From a bacterium (GTDB taxonomy: Bacteria > Bacillota > Clostridia > Oscillospirales > Acutalibacteraceae): a stretch of 12,175 nucleotides of DNA. Shown piece by piece: positions 1-8,341 of the stretch. Below the pieces are notes generated by a model. That model ran no database searches, was not told the DNA's origin, and worked only from the letters and a program-made list of their open reading frames with translations. Both the position numbers and the translations under genes were made by a program. Numbering within the stretch: position 1 is the stretch's first letter; each line of letters opens with the position of its first letter. The stretch spans positions 1 through 12,175 of the forward strand of contig JAHKZS010000237.1 of NCBI GenBank assembly GCA_020626545.1. The letters are read 5' to 3'.

Positions 1-390
1 CCCGATACACCTCCTGTAGTTATTAACTATCACCACTTTGAAGATATTTTAAATAAAGCTAAAGCGGATAATCCTATTTCTGACGACCTCCTTAACAAAC
101 TCGCTCTCGTAGACGATTACGTAATCGCTCATTTCAGAGTAGCTTTCGGTAACCGTATTATGAAGCAGATTAAGGATTACGTTCCCGCGTACGTTGGTAC
201 AGGCGGAACAGAAATCGACGGACTCGATTATATCCTTGCGCGTAAGGTATTACGTAAGTTTGAGGCACTTAACCTCTCTTACATCCGAGACGAGATTGAC
301 GGTCTGATAGCATATATGGACGAATTATTCGGCGAAGAAAACATGGGCGAGTGTAAAGATTACCTCCTCATGCTCAAGAAGCTTGCGTAA
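1..390 (+). CDS. C-terminal part of a probable McrB-like AAA+ ATPase (5' end outside window)
   Basis: The frame is open from base 1 to the TAA at 388-390, giving the last 129 residues of a protein that starts upstream of the window. An internal ATG at 160 has no convincing ribosome binding site and sits mid-helix, so I treat the whole open frame as one truncated gene. The sequence is helical and resembles the C-terminal lid of McrB-type AAA+ ATPases: a segment with EIDGLDYILARKVLRKFEAL (residues 73-92 of the fragment), then a helix like DGLIAYMDELFG, a GECKDYLLMLKK helix and the stop. McrB proteins end in the same way (LDxxIxxKVLxKL, then helices ending in a lysine-rich tip). The Walker A/B motifs would lie upstream and cannot be seen. 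The neighbouring DUF2357/McrC-like gene supports the call. The family name is an inference from a short fragment. Confidence 0.6.
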   Translation, partial: PDTPPVVINYHHFEDILNKAKADNPISDDLLNKLALVDDYVIAHFRVAFGNRIMKQIKDYVPAYVGTGGTEIDGLDYILARKVLRKFEALNLSYIRDEIDGLIAYMDELFGEENMGECKDYLLMLKKLA

Positions 391-401
391 TTAACCATTA
401 A

Positions 402-438
402 CTTATAGGGTCGTCAATGAAAATTGACGTCCCATAAG
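402..438 (+). promoter_or_regulatory. Stable GNRA-capped RNA hairpin between the ATPase and coiled-coil genes
   Basis: The arms 402-406 and 434-438 pair (CTTAT/ATAAG), then 408-410 with 431-433 (GGG/CCC) with A407 bulged, then a T-T mismatch at 411/430, then 412-418 with 423-429 (CGTCAAT/ATTGACG). The loop is GAAA at 419-422, a GNRA tetraloop. That makes 15 pairs in 37 bases. The bases after it are T-rich but interrupted (GTGTTTGTTTG), so this is not a textbook intrinsic terminator. It may be a weak terminator or attenuator, or an RNA stability or processing element that sets different levels for the two genes. It ends 51 bases before the next start codon. Confidence 0.6.
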
Positions 439-474
439 GTGTTTGTTTGAGAGTTTTAGGATTATTACTGAAAA

Positions 475-483
475 AGAGGTGAG
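475..483 (+). promoter_or_regulatory. Ribosome binding site fixing a TTG start
   Basis: AGAGGTGAG lies 6 bases before the TTG at 490. An in-frame TGA at 484-486 rules out any earlier start, and the next in-frame ATG (529) has no Shine-Dalgarno sequence, so the TTG is the best start for the 848-residue protein. Confidence 0.75.
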
Positions 484-489
484 TGATTT

Positions 490-3036
490 TTGGAGAATTT
501 TGATAAGTATTACCGTTCCTATAAATACATGCAAAAGCACCTCGCTACAGACTTTACCGCTAACTATCTCACAACCAATATGGAGGATAACGACAAGGGA
601 GAAGATGTTCTCTCGGGTAAACTTCATGAAAAGGTTATCGATATGGAGTGGGTTACCGCGATTGAGGATACCATTCCCTATATCGAAAGAGCTATTGATG
701 AACAAAGACGTTTCATCGTAGAAAATAACGAAGTATATAGAATCGATAAAGCTAAGATTATAAACAAGGATTCTGTTAAACACTTAATCCAACACACTAA
801 CTTTATCGACAATATAGATGAAGACGGAAAAGTTACTCCGAATAAGGTACTCACAATTGAACGTGAGGACTCTTTCGAAACTTACGAAAACCGTTTTCTT
901 ATCACATTAATCGAAAACGCGCTCAACTTCGTAGGCGATAAATATCGCAAGATGGTTGACGCTCCCACCGATACTTTCAACAAGGTTGAAATGGATCGTG
1001 ATATGGTGCTGAATAACCAGCACATTACCTTTAAGGTTGAGTACTCCAACGAGGTTAAGGACGCTAAGGCTGACGACCTCGATGTTAAGGATTTTGAAAA
1101 GCTTTCCGACTTCGACCGTGTACGCCGTATTCGTGAGAAGCTCAACAGCTTTCTCAATACCGATATGATGCAGGCGCTCAAAAAGTGTATTCGAGTTAAG
1201 CCTCCTATCAACCGTACCAACCTTATGACTAAGAACCCCAACTATAAAGCGGGTCTTGATTTATTCAACTATCTGTACGCGTATAATAAGCCGGGCTACG
1301 AAATTGTAGGTCGTGACTTTACGGGTACAATGGATAAAGACGTACAGCAGGGACTGTACTTCTCGATGGGTTTCCAGCATTTTATGATCTCTATCTCCAC
1401 CAACCCCGCGCTCAAGAATATGCTCGAGGATCGTTACCAGGAGCAGAGAAGAAAGCGCGAGCAGTCGGGAGATACCGAAACAGCCGAACTTGTGGATAAA
1501 ATCCGCAAGGAAGAAATGAAGATTCGTCTTCAGGAAATCCGTGAGCGCGAGAAAATTATACGCGATCAAAAAGCGGAAATCGCCGCTCTAAAGCGTGAAA
1601 TTGAAAAGCGCGACAAGACTATCGAGTCCTTAAAGAGCAATATCCGCGCTCTTGAGGATCAGATTAAAAATCTCGAAACAGAACTCCAGAGAACTAAGGC
1701 GGAGCTTCTTAAAGCTAAGGAGCGTATCGCCGAGCTTGAAGCGAAAGTTGAAGAACTCGAAGCTCAGGTTAAATATCTCCAGTCTGTTATTGAGGAGCAG
1801 AAAGCTAAAATCGCCGAACTCGAGCAGATTAAGGCTGAACTCGAAGCTAAAGTTGCCGAACTCGAGCAGATTATCGAGGAGCAGAAGGCAAAGATTGCTG
1901 AGCTCGAAGAAATTGTCGCTCAACAGAAGATTCGCATAGAGGAGCTGGAAGCGTTCGTAGCGGCTCTCGAAAAAACAAAAGCCGAACTCGAAGAACGTGT
2001 AGCCGCTCTCGAAGCCGAGAATGCCGCTCAAAAAGCGACTATCGAAGCTCACGAAGCTACAATCGCTCAGCAGAAAGAGGCTATCGCGGGGCTCGAAACA
2101 GCTATCGCGGGCGCAAAAGAACAGATTTCGCAGCTTAACACTACGCTTTCCGAGCGTGATAACACAATCTCCGAGCAGAGCGCGACTATTGACTCGCTCA
2201 ACACCAACCTTACAAATGTTACAGCGGAACTCGCCGCTGAGAAAGAAAGCCATAAAGCCGACGTAGAAGCGGAAAAAGCCGCTCATACTACTCATGTTGC
2301 CGAGCTTAATACGATGTTTGAGGGCGAAAAGGCTTCACTTGAAAAGTCGCATAAAGACGCTGTCGATAAGCTCAATGACGCTCACAGCTCTGAACTAGAC
2401 AGAAATAACAGAATGCACGAGGCGGAAATTCTCAAGCTCAAGAAAGAAGCCGACAGCCGTGTGAAAGCCGCTCAGAAAGAAGCCGACAAAAAGGCTAAGG
2501 CTGAGATTAAGGCAGCCACAACTAAGGCTCAGGCTGAAGCTAAGAAAGCCGCTAAAAAAGCTAACGAAGCTGCCGCTAAATATAAGAAAGAGCTTAAAAT
2601 CGGCAGAGGTATCGAAGGATTATTCGGTTACGACCTTACTTTCGGAGCGCTTGGCGTTCAGGCGTTGAAGGCTCAAAGCCTCGCTTCAAAGGGCGGGTTA
2701 TTCCGTATTCCGAATACAAAGAATATTTCCTGTCTGTTTGTTGTAAACGACGGCAAACGTGTGACAGTTTATTCCGGCGATATGAATCAAATCGAGGTCG
2801 TTAAGAAGTTTAACTCAACTAAGTTTGACGATTGCAAACCTTCGGTTGCCGATGTTCTCGCTAACGCTGACAAATCCTGCGCTTATATTACTTATAAGTC
2901 CGTGGACAAAATGAAAGTAAAAGATTTCTCCGATTTCCTACGTAATGAGGTAGAAATTCAATTGACCGACATTTTCCATAACAAAAACCAAAAGAGCGGA
3001 AAATCCGTTCTCGGTATTTACTATTACAGAGGTTAA
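490..3036 (+). CDS. DUF2357/McrC-like protein with long coiled coil
   Basis: The 848-residue protein starts at TTG. Residues 1-317 form a globular N-terminal part resembling DUF2357 (COG1700/McrC-like): TYENRFL at 131-137 matches the family's ENRF motif, and a segment near 242-258 (RTNLMTKNPNYKAGLDLF) matches its 'T-x-L-x-x-NP-x-Y' motif. Residues about 318-700 are an almost unbroken coiled coil of E/K/A/L heptads. It includes a 28-residue (four-heptad) internal repeat: IEEQKAKIAELE is encoded at 1789 and again at 1873. The coiled coil ends in a lysine/alanine-rich helix. Residues about 705-848 form a second globular domain that I do not recognise. No PD-(D/E)xK nuclease motif is visible and no signal peptide or membrane segment is present, so it is probably cytoplasmic. 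Known McrC-like proteins act with a McrB-like ATPase, and one appears to be encoded just upstream. The stop is one base before the next start, suggesting coupling to the exported-protein genes. A structural or defence role is inferred. Confidence 0.7.
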   Translation: MENFDKYYRSYKYMQKHLATDFTANYLTTNMEDNDKGEDVLSGKLHEKVIDMEWVTAIEDTIPYIERAIDEQRRFIVENNEVYRIDKAKIINKDSVKHLIQHTNFIDNIDEDGKVTPNKVLTIEREDSFETYENRFLITLIENALNFVGDKYRKMVDAPTDTFNKVEMDRDMVLNNQHITFKVEYSNEVKDAKADDLDVKDFEKLSDFDRVRRIREKLNSFLNTDMMQALKKCIRVKPPINRTNLMTKNPNYKAGLDLFNYLYAYNKPGYEIVGRDFTGTMDKDVQQGLYFSMGFQHFMISISTNPALKNMLEDRYQEQRRKREQSGDTETAELVDKIRKEEMKIRLQEIREREKIIRDQKAEIAALKREIEKRDKTIESLKSNIRALEDQIKNLETELQRTKAELLKAKERIAELEAKVEELEAQVKYLQSVIEEQKAKIAELEQIKAELEAKVAELEQIIEEQKAKIAELEEIVAQQKIRIEELEAFVAALEKTKAELEERVAALEAENAAQKATIEAHEATIAQQKEAIAGLETAIAGAKEQISQLNTTLSERDNTISEQSATIDSLNTNLTNVTAELAAEKESHKADVEAEKAAHTTHVAELNTMFEGEKASLEKSHKDAVDKLNDAHSSELDRNNRMHEAEILKLKKEADSRVKAAQKEADKKAKAEIKAATTKAQAEAKKAAKKANEAAAKYKKELKIGRGIEGLFGYDLTFGALGVQALKAQSLASKGGLFRIPNTKNISCLFVVNDGKRVTVYSGDMNQIEVVKKFNSTKFDDCKPSVADVLANADKSCAYITYKSVDKMKVKDFSDFLRNEVEIQLTDIFHNKNQKSGKSVLGIYYYRG

Positions 3037-3037
3037 G

Positions 3038-4396
3038 ATGGATAAGAACACAGGCCATAACAGGCGTCTAATGATTACTAAAAATTCAATATTGATGCTT
3101 GTTATGCTTGTGATTATTTTCCTGGCTATATGGGCTTGGTACGCGAACGCCAATACCGTTACCGCAAGTATGACGACCATTTCCGCGGCCGATTCCGAAA
3201 ACATTGAGCTCGCGCTTCCCGAGAAAGTTAACGGCGAGGATTCTTTCCCTGTAAATAACAGCAGTTGGAAGAACACTATCGAGTTTACCGATACAGGATA
3301 CCTGAAAAATCTTTTTAAAGATATTACCAGCGACGGCGAGCAGTTCGCGATTCCGAACTTCGAAGCCGCGGCAGGTTTAGAACAGGGAAGAAAGGTTATT
3401 CCGGACGATGTTTGGGAATCAGGTCTTTCAAGCAAAGAGGCGCTCACCGACGATAAGCCCAATAACGATGATCAGTATAACTATATCTCGCTTGACTTCT
3501 ATGCCCGTTCAAAGAGCAAAAAATTCAGCGTAAAGGGATCGTCCTATTTAGCCGCGGGCTCTGAGCTGGGCTATGACGTCGATTCTAATGGTAATTTAGT
3601 ACAGGACGACTCAAATATTAAACTCCTAAAAGGCAGTGATATACTTCGCCAAAGCTCATACGGCGCGGCTGAGGATACTGATAACGCGTTTTCCGCGGAC
3701 GCTATTGTCGGAGCAATGAGAGTATCGCTCACAGGCGCTCCCGTAGACAGTGTAACTGCTTCGGGCGGTAAATCCACCCCGAATTTAAAAGCCGCGGAAA
3801 GTAAACGCTTTGTATGGCTCCCAAGACCTGACTTATATCTAAAGACTGACGATTTGTCTGCTAACTGGGAACTCTTCACAGGGATTACTCCTGCTAATGC
3901 AACCTACGCTGATAAAACATATTGTCATACATTTTATAAGGGTAGATATGTTGCACCTGATAAAAAATATGTAAATGTTGCTGATGACGGAAAATACTAT
4001 TATGTTGATAATGGTTCAGAATATACCGGCAATAGAGAAAATCTTGTAAAAAAATCCTTAGAAAAAAAGGTATATTACGACAGTGAGGTTAAAGGTGGAT
4101 ATAGTGGAGATAATGTTTCCAACCCAAACTACTTCAAAGTTTCAAAAATCGGTGCAGATGATCCTATCGGAAGTTCAGGATATTATCCGACTTTAAACCA
4201 AAATCAGACTATCGCGGGCGATGCAACGGTAAATAATTACATCTTTACTAAAGATGATAATACTGATGAGCGTGATTTAACAGGATATTACGTATACAAA
4301 TATACTCTGAATCTTTGGATAGAAGGCGAGGACGCCGAGGCGAGACGTTCTATGGACAACGGTTTATTCTCGCTCTATCTTGAATTTGGAACATAA
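3038..4396 (+). CDS. Exported SipW-type surface protein 1 (TasA/camelysin-like)
   Basis: A 452-residue protein with ATG one base after the previous stop; AGAGG at 3028-3032 serves as ribosome binding site inside the upstream gene. Residues 1-15 are basic, 16-33 form a hydrophobic helix, and AIWAWYANAN (30-39) is an aromatic SipW-type cleavage region of the kind found in TasA and camelysin-like proteins. The mature part has a strand motif NYISLDFYARSKSKKFSV, a second with IVGAMRVSLTG, and near the C-terminus LNLWIEGEDAEA (424-435), typical of SipW-dependent proteins. It ends in a short strand LFSLYLEFGT. The stretch encoded at about 3900-4200 is rich in Y, K, D and N and clearly more AT-rich than its flanks, so it looks like an inserted or exchanged module placed before the WIEG strand. 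Likely a secreted subunit of a surface fibre or matrix. The exact role is not known. Confidence 0.7.
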   Translation: MDKNTGHNRRLMITKNSILMLVMLVIIFLAIWAWYANANTVTASMTTISAADSENIELALPEKVNGEDSFPVNNSSWKNTIEFTDTGYLKNLFKDITSDGEQFAIPNFEAAAGLEQGRKVIPDDVWESGLSSKEALTDDKPNNDDQYNYISLDFYARSKSKKFSVKGSSYLAAGSELGYDVDSNGNLVQDDSNIKLLKGSDILRQSSYGAAEDTDNAFSADAIVGAMRVSLTGAPVDSVTASGGKSTPNLKAAESKRFVWLPRPDLYLKTDDLSANWELFTGITPANATYADKTYCHTFYKGRYVAPDKKYVNVADDGKYYYVDNGSEYTGNRENLVKKSLEKKVYYDSEVKGGYSGDNVSNPNYFKVSKIGADDPIGSSGYYPTLNQNQTIAGDATVNNYIFTKDDNTDERDLTGYYVYKYTLNLWIEGEDAEARRSMDNGLFSLYLEFGT

Positions 4397-4420
4397 GATA
4401 AATTAAATAAAAATTTGAAA

Positions 4421-4428
4421 AGAGGTGA
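4421..4428 (+). promoter_or_regulatory. Ribosome binding site selecting ATG 4433
   Basis: AGAGGTGA lies 4 bases before ATG 4433. A possible earlier in-frame TTG at 4415 would place this site inside the coding region and has no Shine-Dalgarno sequence of its own, so it is not used as the start. Confidence 0.75.
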
Positions 4429-4432
4429 AATT

Positions 4433-5692
4433 ATGGGCAAAAATGTAAAAGAGATTCCTAAAAGAATTTCCAATTTATTTGGTTTTATTAAAGCAGATAG
4501 AAAAAAGCTTTCCTTGTCTATAGTTTCACTTGTTCTTTCCACAATGGTATTAATCTCAGCGACATACTGCTGGTACGCATTGTCTAAGGCGAACGCCAAT
4601 GGAAAAAATATAAGCCTTTCGGTAGGACGTGGACTTCGTGTAAACGATTTAGGTGAATCGTTCCAGAATATCGCCGACGACTCTTATCTTTTACCCGCTT
4701 CGTCTGTAGACGGACGCAACTTATATTTCCCCGCGGACGGAACAGACTTTTCGACTACAACTTCTAAAATGACTTTCCGTACCGCTAACGCGGGCGACCG
4801 AAATTACGATTACGTACAGTATGATTTTAATCTCACGGCTGAGGCGAACTACACGGGCATCTATCTTGATAAGGATACAAGCCTGTCAATTGACGTTCCC
4901 GACGACGCTTCGGAAGAATATAAAACAGCCTGCGCGAAAGCGCAAAAGGCGTTAAGAGCGGCCATCTATTACGAAAAGATGGAAAAGCCTGCCGTATTTA
5001 ACGCCCAGAACAATCCTTCTTCCGTAAACGCGGTTGACGACGTTGACCGTACAACAGGAAGGTTTATCGAAAGCAGCCAGCAGGTCGCCGTACCGTTTAG
5101 GGACTATTCCTACGGTAAACGCCAGCTCGCTATGCTCAATCAGGGTGAAACCCGTCCGTTCTCGCTTATTATTTGGCTTGAGGGTACCGACAGCAATTGT
5201 GTGAGTGACGGTGTATGCGAATCTGTTATGCTTAAACAGATCGTACTTAACCTTAAATTTACAACTACATGGGATAATAAAACTACCATAAAGTTTATCG
5301 ATAATACTAAATCTAAAGACGTTAAGAACTTCATGGCGAATAACCCCGGATATTCGCTTATGCTTGACTATACTAACGATTCGAGAGATATTAGCCACCT
5401 CAAGTTTACAATGTACAAGAGTTCTAACTTCGATACAGATAACGCGTGGTATTGTAATATACCAGACAACGCCTATAACGACCTGACGTTCCAGCTTGTG
5501 AACGATGCCACCGATGAAGCCGAGTATTCGTGGAGAGAAACCGATGATGGAACCTCTACTCTGAACAGAGGTACGGCGAATGTTTACTATGTTGATTCGT
5601 TTGAAAAACTGCAAGGTCATTGGCACGACGGTGATATTGAGGATCAGGGCGCAGGTCACGATATCGGCGAAATTGATGATGACGATTGGTAA
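4433..5692 (+). CDS. Exported SipW-type surface protein 2 with acidic tail
   Basis: A 419-residue protein from ATG 4433. Residues 1-26 are long and basic, 27-45 hydrophobic, and SATYCWYALSKANAN (42-56) is the SipW-type cleavage region. The core repeats the pattern of its neighbours: DYVQYDFNLTAEANYTGIYL (127-145), ALRAAIYYEKM (173-183) and SLIIWLEGTD (244-253). Cys256 and Cys262 follow the WLEG strand and could form a disulfide. After the core, residues about 280-395 form an extra domain (IKFIDNT..., WYCNIPDNAYNDLTFQL at 339-355) that resembles a segment in the next gene and may be a beta-sandwich binding module. The last 22 residues are strongly acidic (DGDIEDQ...DDDDW). Likely a secreted component of the same surface structure. 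The acidic tail could bind calcium or a basic partner, which is speculation. Confidence 0.7.
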   Translation: MGKNVKEIPKRISNLFGFIKADRKKLSLSIVSLVLSTMVLISATYCWYALSKANANGKNISLSVGRGLRVNDLGESFQNIADDSYLLPASSVDGRNLYFPADGTDFSTTTSKMTFRTANAGDRNYDYVQYDFNLTAEANYTGIYLDKDTSLSIDVPDDASEEYKTACAKAQKALRAAIYYEKMEKPAVFNAQNNPSSVNAVDDVDRTTGRFIESSQQVAVPFRDYSYGKRQLAMLNQGETRPFSLIIWLEGTDSNCVSDGVCESVMLKQIVLNLKFTTTWDNKTTIKFIDNTKSKDVKNFMANNPGYSLMLDYTNDSRDISHLKFTMYKSSNFDTDNAWYCNIPDNAYNDLTFQLVNDATDEAEYSWRETDDGTSTLNRGTANVYYVDSFEKLQGHWHDGDIEDQGAGHDIGEIDDDDW

Positions 5693-5710
5693 TAAAAAGC
5701 TTTTAACTAA

Positions 5711-5718
5711 AGGAGGTG
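5711..5718 (+). promoter_or_regulatory. Consensus ribosome binding site selecting ATG 5725
   Basis: AGGAGGTG is a near-perfect Shine-Dalgarno sequence with good spacing (6 bases) to ATG 5725. A GTG in frame at 5716 lies inside this site and is therefore not a plausible start. Confidence 0.85.
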
Positions 5719-5724
5719 CCGCTG

Positions 5725-8313
5725 ATGAAAAAGTTCAATTTTAAAAACAGAAAACATATAGCCCTATCGTTAGTGGCATTTATCCTGATTATGCTTATGA
5801 CGGCGGGCGTTACGTACAGCTGGATTGACGATGCTAAGCAGGTGCAGATCAGTACTGTTGACGACGCTAAAAATAAGACTCCGCTTAAAACCGGCGTCGA
5901 TATTAACGCCAAAGTATCGGTAACTAAGAAAAATAATACTATTAACCTCGGTAATATCCTTGATCTCAACGAAAATGATACTAAGTATACCGAGGACGGT
6001 AAATCGCATCTCAGATACGACAGCACTAAGGATAGCAGAAAAAAATATGATAAAGATACTATAAATCAGAAAAAGGGTTATTTCTACGAGTCGGGCGATA
6101 TGCATCTTTCGGGATGCTACAGCGACGGCGAGTATTTCTATTTCCCTAAGAGTAACGGAAGCTATCGAGAGGGCAACAAGGACGACGAGAACGTAAACTA
6201 TATCAGCTTTACCACTCAGGTAAGCTCTCCAAACGCTAACGTAGATTTTTGGTTTAAGAACCAGCCAAAGATTTATAAGCATGGCACAAATACCGCTATA
6301 AGTCAGGCTCGTTACGCGATAAGCGTTGACGGACAGTCGCATGTTTATTCTTCATCAGGTTCGGCAGCTACTTGCAGTGTTGATTCTTCGGGAACACCTA
6401 CAGGCACAAAGAGCGTGTCCGGCGTAAGAGAGACATCTGTCTATACTTACGGTAACGATGATAACAAAACTGACTCGTTAGGCAAAAACAGTAACGTTCT
6501 TTTCTCGATTAAAAAGGGTGATACAGTAAATGTTACTATAAAAATCTGGATTGAAAACTCTTCGAATTTTGATACTACTATAACAGCTTCCGACATAAAT
6601 ATGGAGCTTGTATCTTCGTGGGCATATCCGCGAAAGATTACTATTTATGATAAGACAACTGATCCCAGTGGGGCAAGTTGGATTGGACACAATAGCGCAA
6701 CATTATATCTTACTTTTCCTGAGTTCTTAAAAGACAGGGATTCTGATCCAACAACTTGGTTAAGCAAAAAGACTTCAAACACTGATGCTAATGTTGATTA
6801 TCCAATTTATGAATTAACTCGCCAAGGAACTGCGGGTAGCTATTATTATGAAGTTGATGTACCTGATGTTTACAACAACGAAGAAATGATACTTTACCGT
6901 TGTACAGATAAAGGTTGGGATCAAGAAGAGACTGAAGATTCAGATGCTGATAAAGCTGTAATACGAGGTCCCAAAAAAGATGGTGAATTTGTATATTCTG
7001 TTTATTGCTGGAACTGGTGGCGGACTTATTCCCCGAATACATATGAAGACGCAGAGTATACTCTCTATGGTAGTTCACTTGATAAAAGTGCGAATGATGC
7101 TGGTTTTATCAATGAAAGCGCTGTAACTAACAAAGGTTACGGTACTTGGGGAGGCGTTGATAAGATCGAGGTATACCCATATACTGTTAGCGGAACCTGT
7201 ACAAATAATTATTCTTATAAAACAGATACAAACTGGGCAAGTAAAGATGACGGAAAAGTTTATATTAGCGATTATTCTGATTCTGATACATCTAAAGAAA
7301 TATATTATTTCGGAATGTATGGTACGAATTATACTGAAAATAACAGCACTAAAACTAAATGGGAGGCCTATGTTCCTAAATCCTCTGCGCTACTAAAATT
7401 CACATATTTAAATAATAGTAATCAATGGCAGGGACAATGGGGATATAATACTTGGACTAATAAAGGAACATGCCCGCAACAACGTCCTCTTAAGACTACC
7501 GGATTGTATGCTTCCAATTCCACAAAGTATTACCTAACTGCAAACGATAGTGACACAACCCACAAGGATCAGGGTAGAGGTTTCTGGGAAAACGCTAATT
7601 GTTGTTACCTTATAAAAGCGGGTTGGCTCGCTAATTCAGGAGATCCGTTTGCGCGTATGTGGTGGATTGGTATTAACGGGAATAATAACAATTTATCCCA
7701 GAATGCTAACCACCCGGGACAAACGATGACTTCAATTGGTTTAAATTATGTTGACTCTAGTTATACTTCCCCTGTGTTTAAAACCGGAGATATAAATCCA
7801 AAAGGGTTTAAGGATTTAAATTTCATATATAACTACAATAACAGTGCCGGAGATTCTTCCAATAATTTAGTAGTTTTTGCGGGTTGCTTCTATCTTCCCG
7901 GTGGCACAAAAGATTCGGGTACTTGGCTTGGCAGCTTGACCGACACAGGTCGTTCTGCTGCTGGCTCTGAGACTGCGTCGGGGGATGACAGCGGATTTAC
8001 CGTTCAGCTTAACGGTAATACCTACACTGTATATACTAATTCGAGCGAGAGCGAGTTTAAAGTACGCCTACCGCTTACGGCAGGAAACAACTGGACCACT
8101 TTCCAGAAAAACTCCTTGAACTACGGACTTAATGCATCGGGTCAAGAGTATAGTGTGCCTAAGTCCAGCGGACTGAATATATATTTGGTAAAAGGCATAA
8201 GTAATAATATTTCCTTAAAGGCTTCCTCTGCGGGAAATTATATTGTTACGTTTACCTATGATAATGGTAATACTAACACGATTAAGATAGACAGCGCTGT
8301 TATAGAAAGCTAA
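5725..8313 (+). CDS. Large exported SipW-type surface protein 3, multidomain
   Basis: An 862-residue protein, the largest of the set. Residues 1-10 are basic, 11-29 hydrophobic, and GVTYSWIDD (28-36) is the SipW-type cleavage region. The core follows: NYISFTTQVSSPNANVDFWF (158-177), QARYAISVDG (194-203) and IKIWIENSSNFD (272-283). The remaining 560 residues are extra domains rich in aromatic residues, Asn, Ser and Thr. A region near 304-400 (KITIYDKT..., YYYEVDVPDVYNNEEMILY at 373-391) resembles the C-terminal domain of the preceding gene. A region near 520-720 has WEAYVPKSSALLKFTYLN and CCYLIKAGWL...ARMWW, reminiscent of carbohydrate-binding beta-sandwich modules. The end (815-862) is another strand-rich domain. 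DNA for about 6640-7870 is much more AT-rich than the flanks, suggesting acquisition or exchange. Likely the adhesive subunit; ligand unknown. Confidence 0.65.
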   Translation: MKKFNFKNRKHIALSLVAFILIMLMTAGVTYSWIDDAKQVQISTVDDAKNKTPLKTGVDINAKVSVTKKNNTINLGNILDLNENDTKYTEDGKSHLRYDSTKDSRKKYDKDTINQKKGYFYESGDMHLSGCYSDGEYFYFPKSNGSYREGNKDDENVNYISFTTQVSSPNANVDFWFKNQPKIYKHGTNTAISQARYAISVDGQSHVYSSSGSAATCSVDSSGTPTGTKSVSGVRETSVYTYGNDDNKTDSLGKNSNVLFSIKKGDTVNVTIKIWIENSSNFDTTITASDINMELVSSWAYPRKITIYDKTTDPSGASWIGHNSATLYLTFPEFLKDRDSDPTTWLSKKTSNTDANVDYPIYELTRQGTAGSYYYEVDVPDVYNNEEMILYRCTDKGWDQEETEDSDADKAVIRGPKKDGEFVYSVYCWNWWRTYSPNTYEDAEYTLYGSSLDKSANDAGFINESAVTNKGYGTWGGVDKIEVYPYTVSGTCTNNYSYKTDTNWASKDDGKVYISDYSDSDTSKEIYYFGMYGTNYTENNSTKTKWEAYVPKSSALLKFTYLNNSNQWQGQWGYNTWTNKGTCPQQRPLKTTGLYASNSTKYYLTANDSDTTHKDQGRGFWENANCCYLIKAGWLANSGDPFARMWWIGINGNNNNLSQNANHPGQTMTSIGLNYVDSSYTSPVFKTGDINPKGFKDLNFIYNYNNSAGDSSNNLVVFAGCFYLPGGTKDSGTWLGSLTDTGRSAAGSETASGDDSGFTVQLNGNTYTVYTNSSESEFKVRLPLTAGNNWTTFQKNSLNYGLNASGQEYSVPKSSGLNIYLVKGISNNISLKASSAGNYIVTFTYDNGNTNTIKIDSAVIES

Positions 8314-8341
8314 TTTAAATTACAACAAAGGTGGTGATACC

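Noticed and set aside
160..390. Separate small gene starting at ATG 160
   Set aside because: The same frame is open to the window edge with protein-like sequence upstream and there is no Shine-Dalgarno sequence before 160, so this is the 3' part of a larger gene.
439..489. Promoter just before the coiled-coil gene
   Set aside because: T-rich hexamers are present, but no -35/-10 pair with good spacing and enough room before the ribosome site could be found.
1789..1956. Recent tandem duplication in the coiled coil
   Set aside because: The 84-base offset repeat matches well only for about 12-14 codons; heptad constraint and biased codons explain most of the likeness.
1630..2295. 221-residue open frame on the - strand opposite the coiled coil
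   Set aside because: It is a product of the repetitive E/K/A/L codon pattern on the + strand: the translation is low-complexity F/L/S-rich, and the + strand frame has a clear start, ribosome site and domain structure.
705..3036. PD-(D/E)xK nuclease domain in the coiled-coil protein
   Set aside because: I could not find an ordered D...(D/E)xK motif in the C-terminal domain by eye. A divergent form cannot be excluded without profile searches.
5770..6342. 190-residue and other long - strand open frames opposite the surface protein genes (also 4952-5659)
   Set aside because: No ribosome binding sites or recognisable motifs; they overlap strongly supported + strand genes completely.
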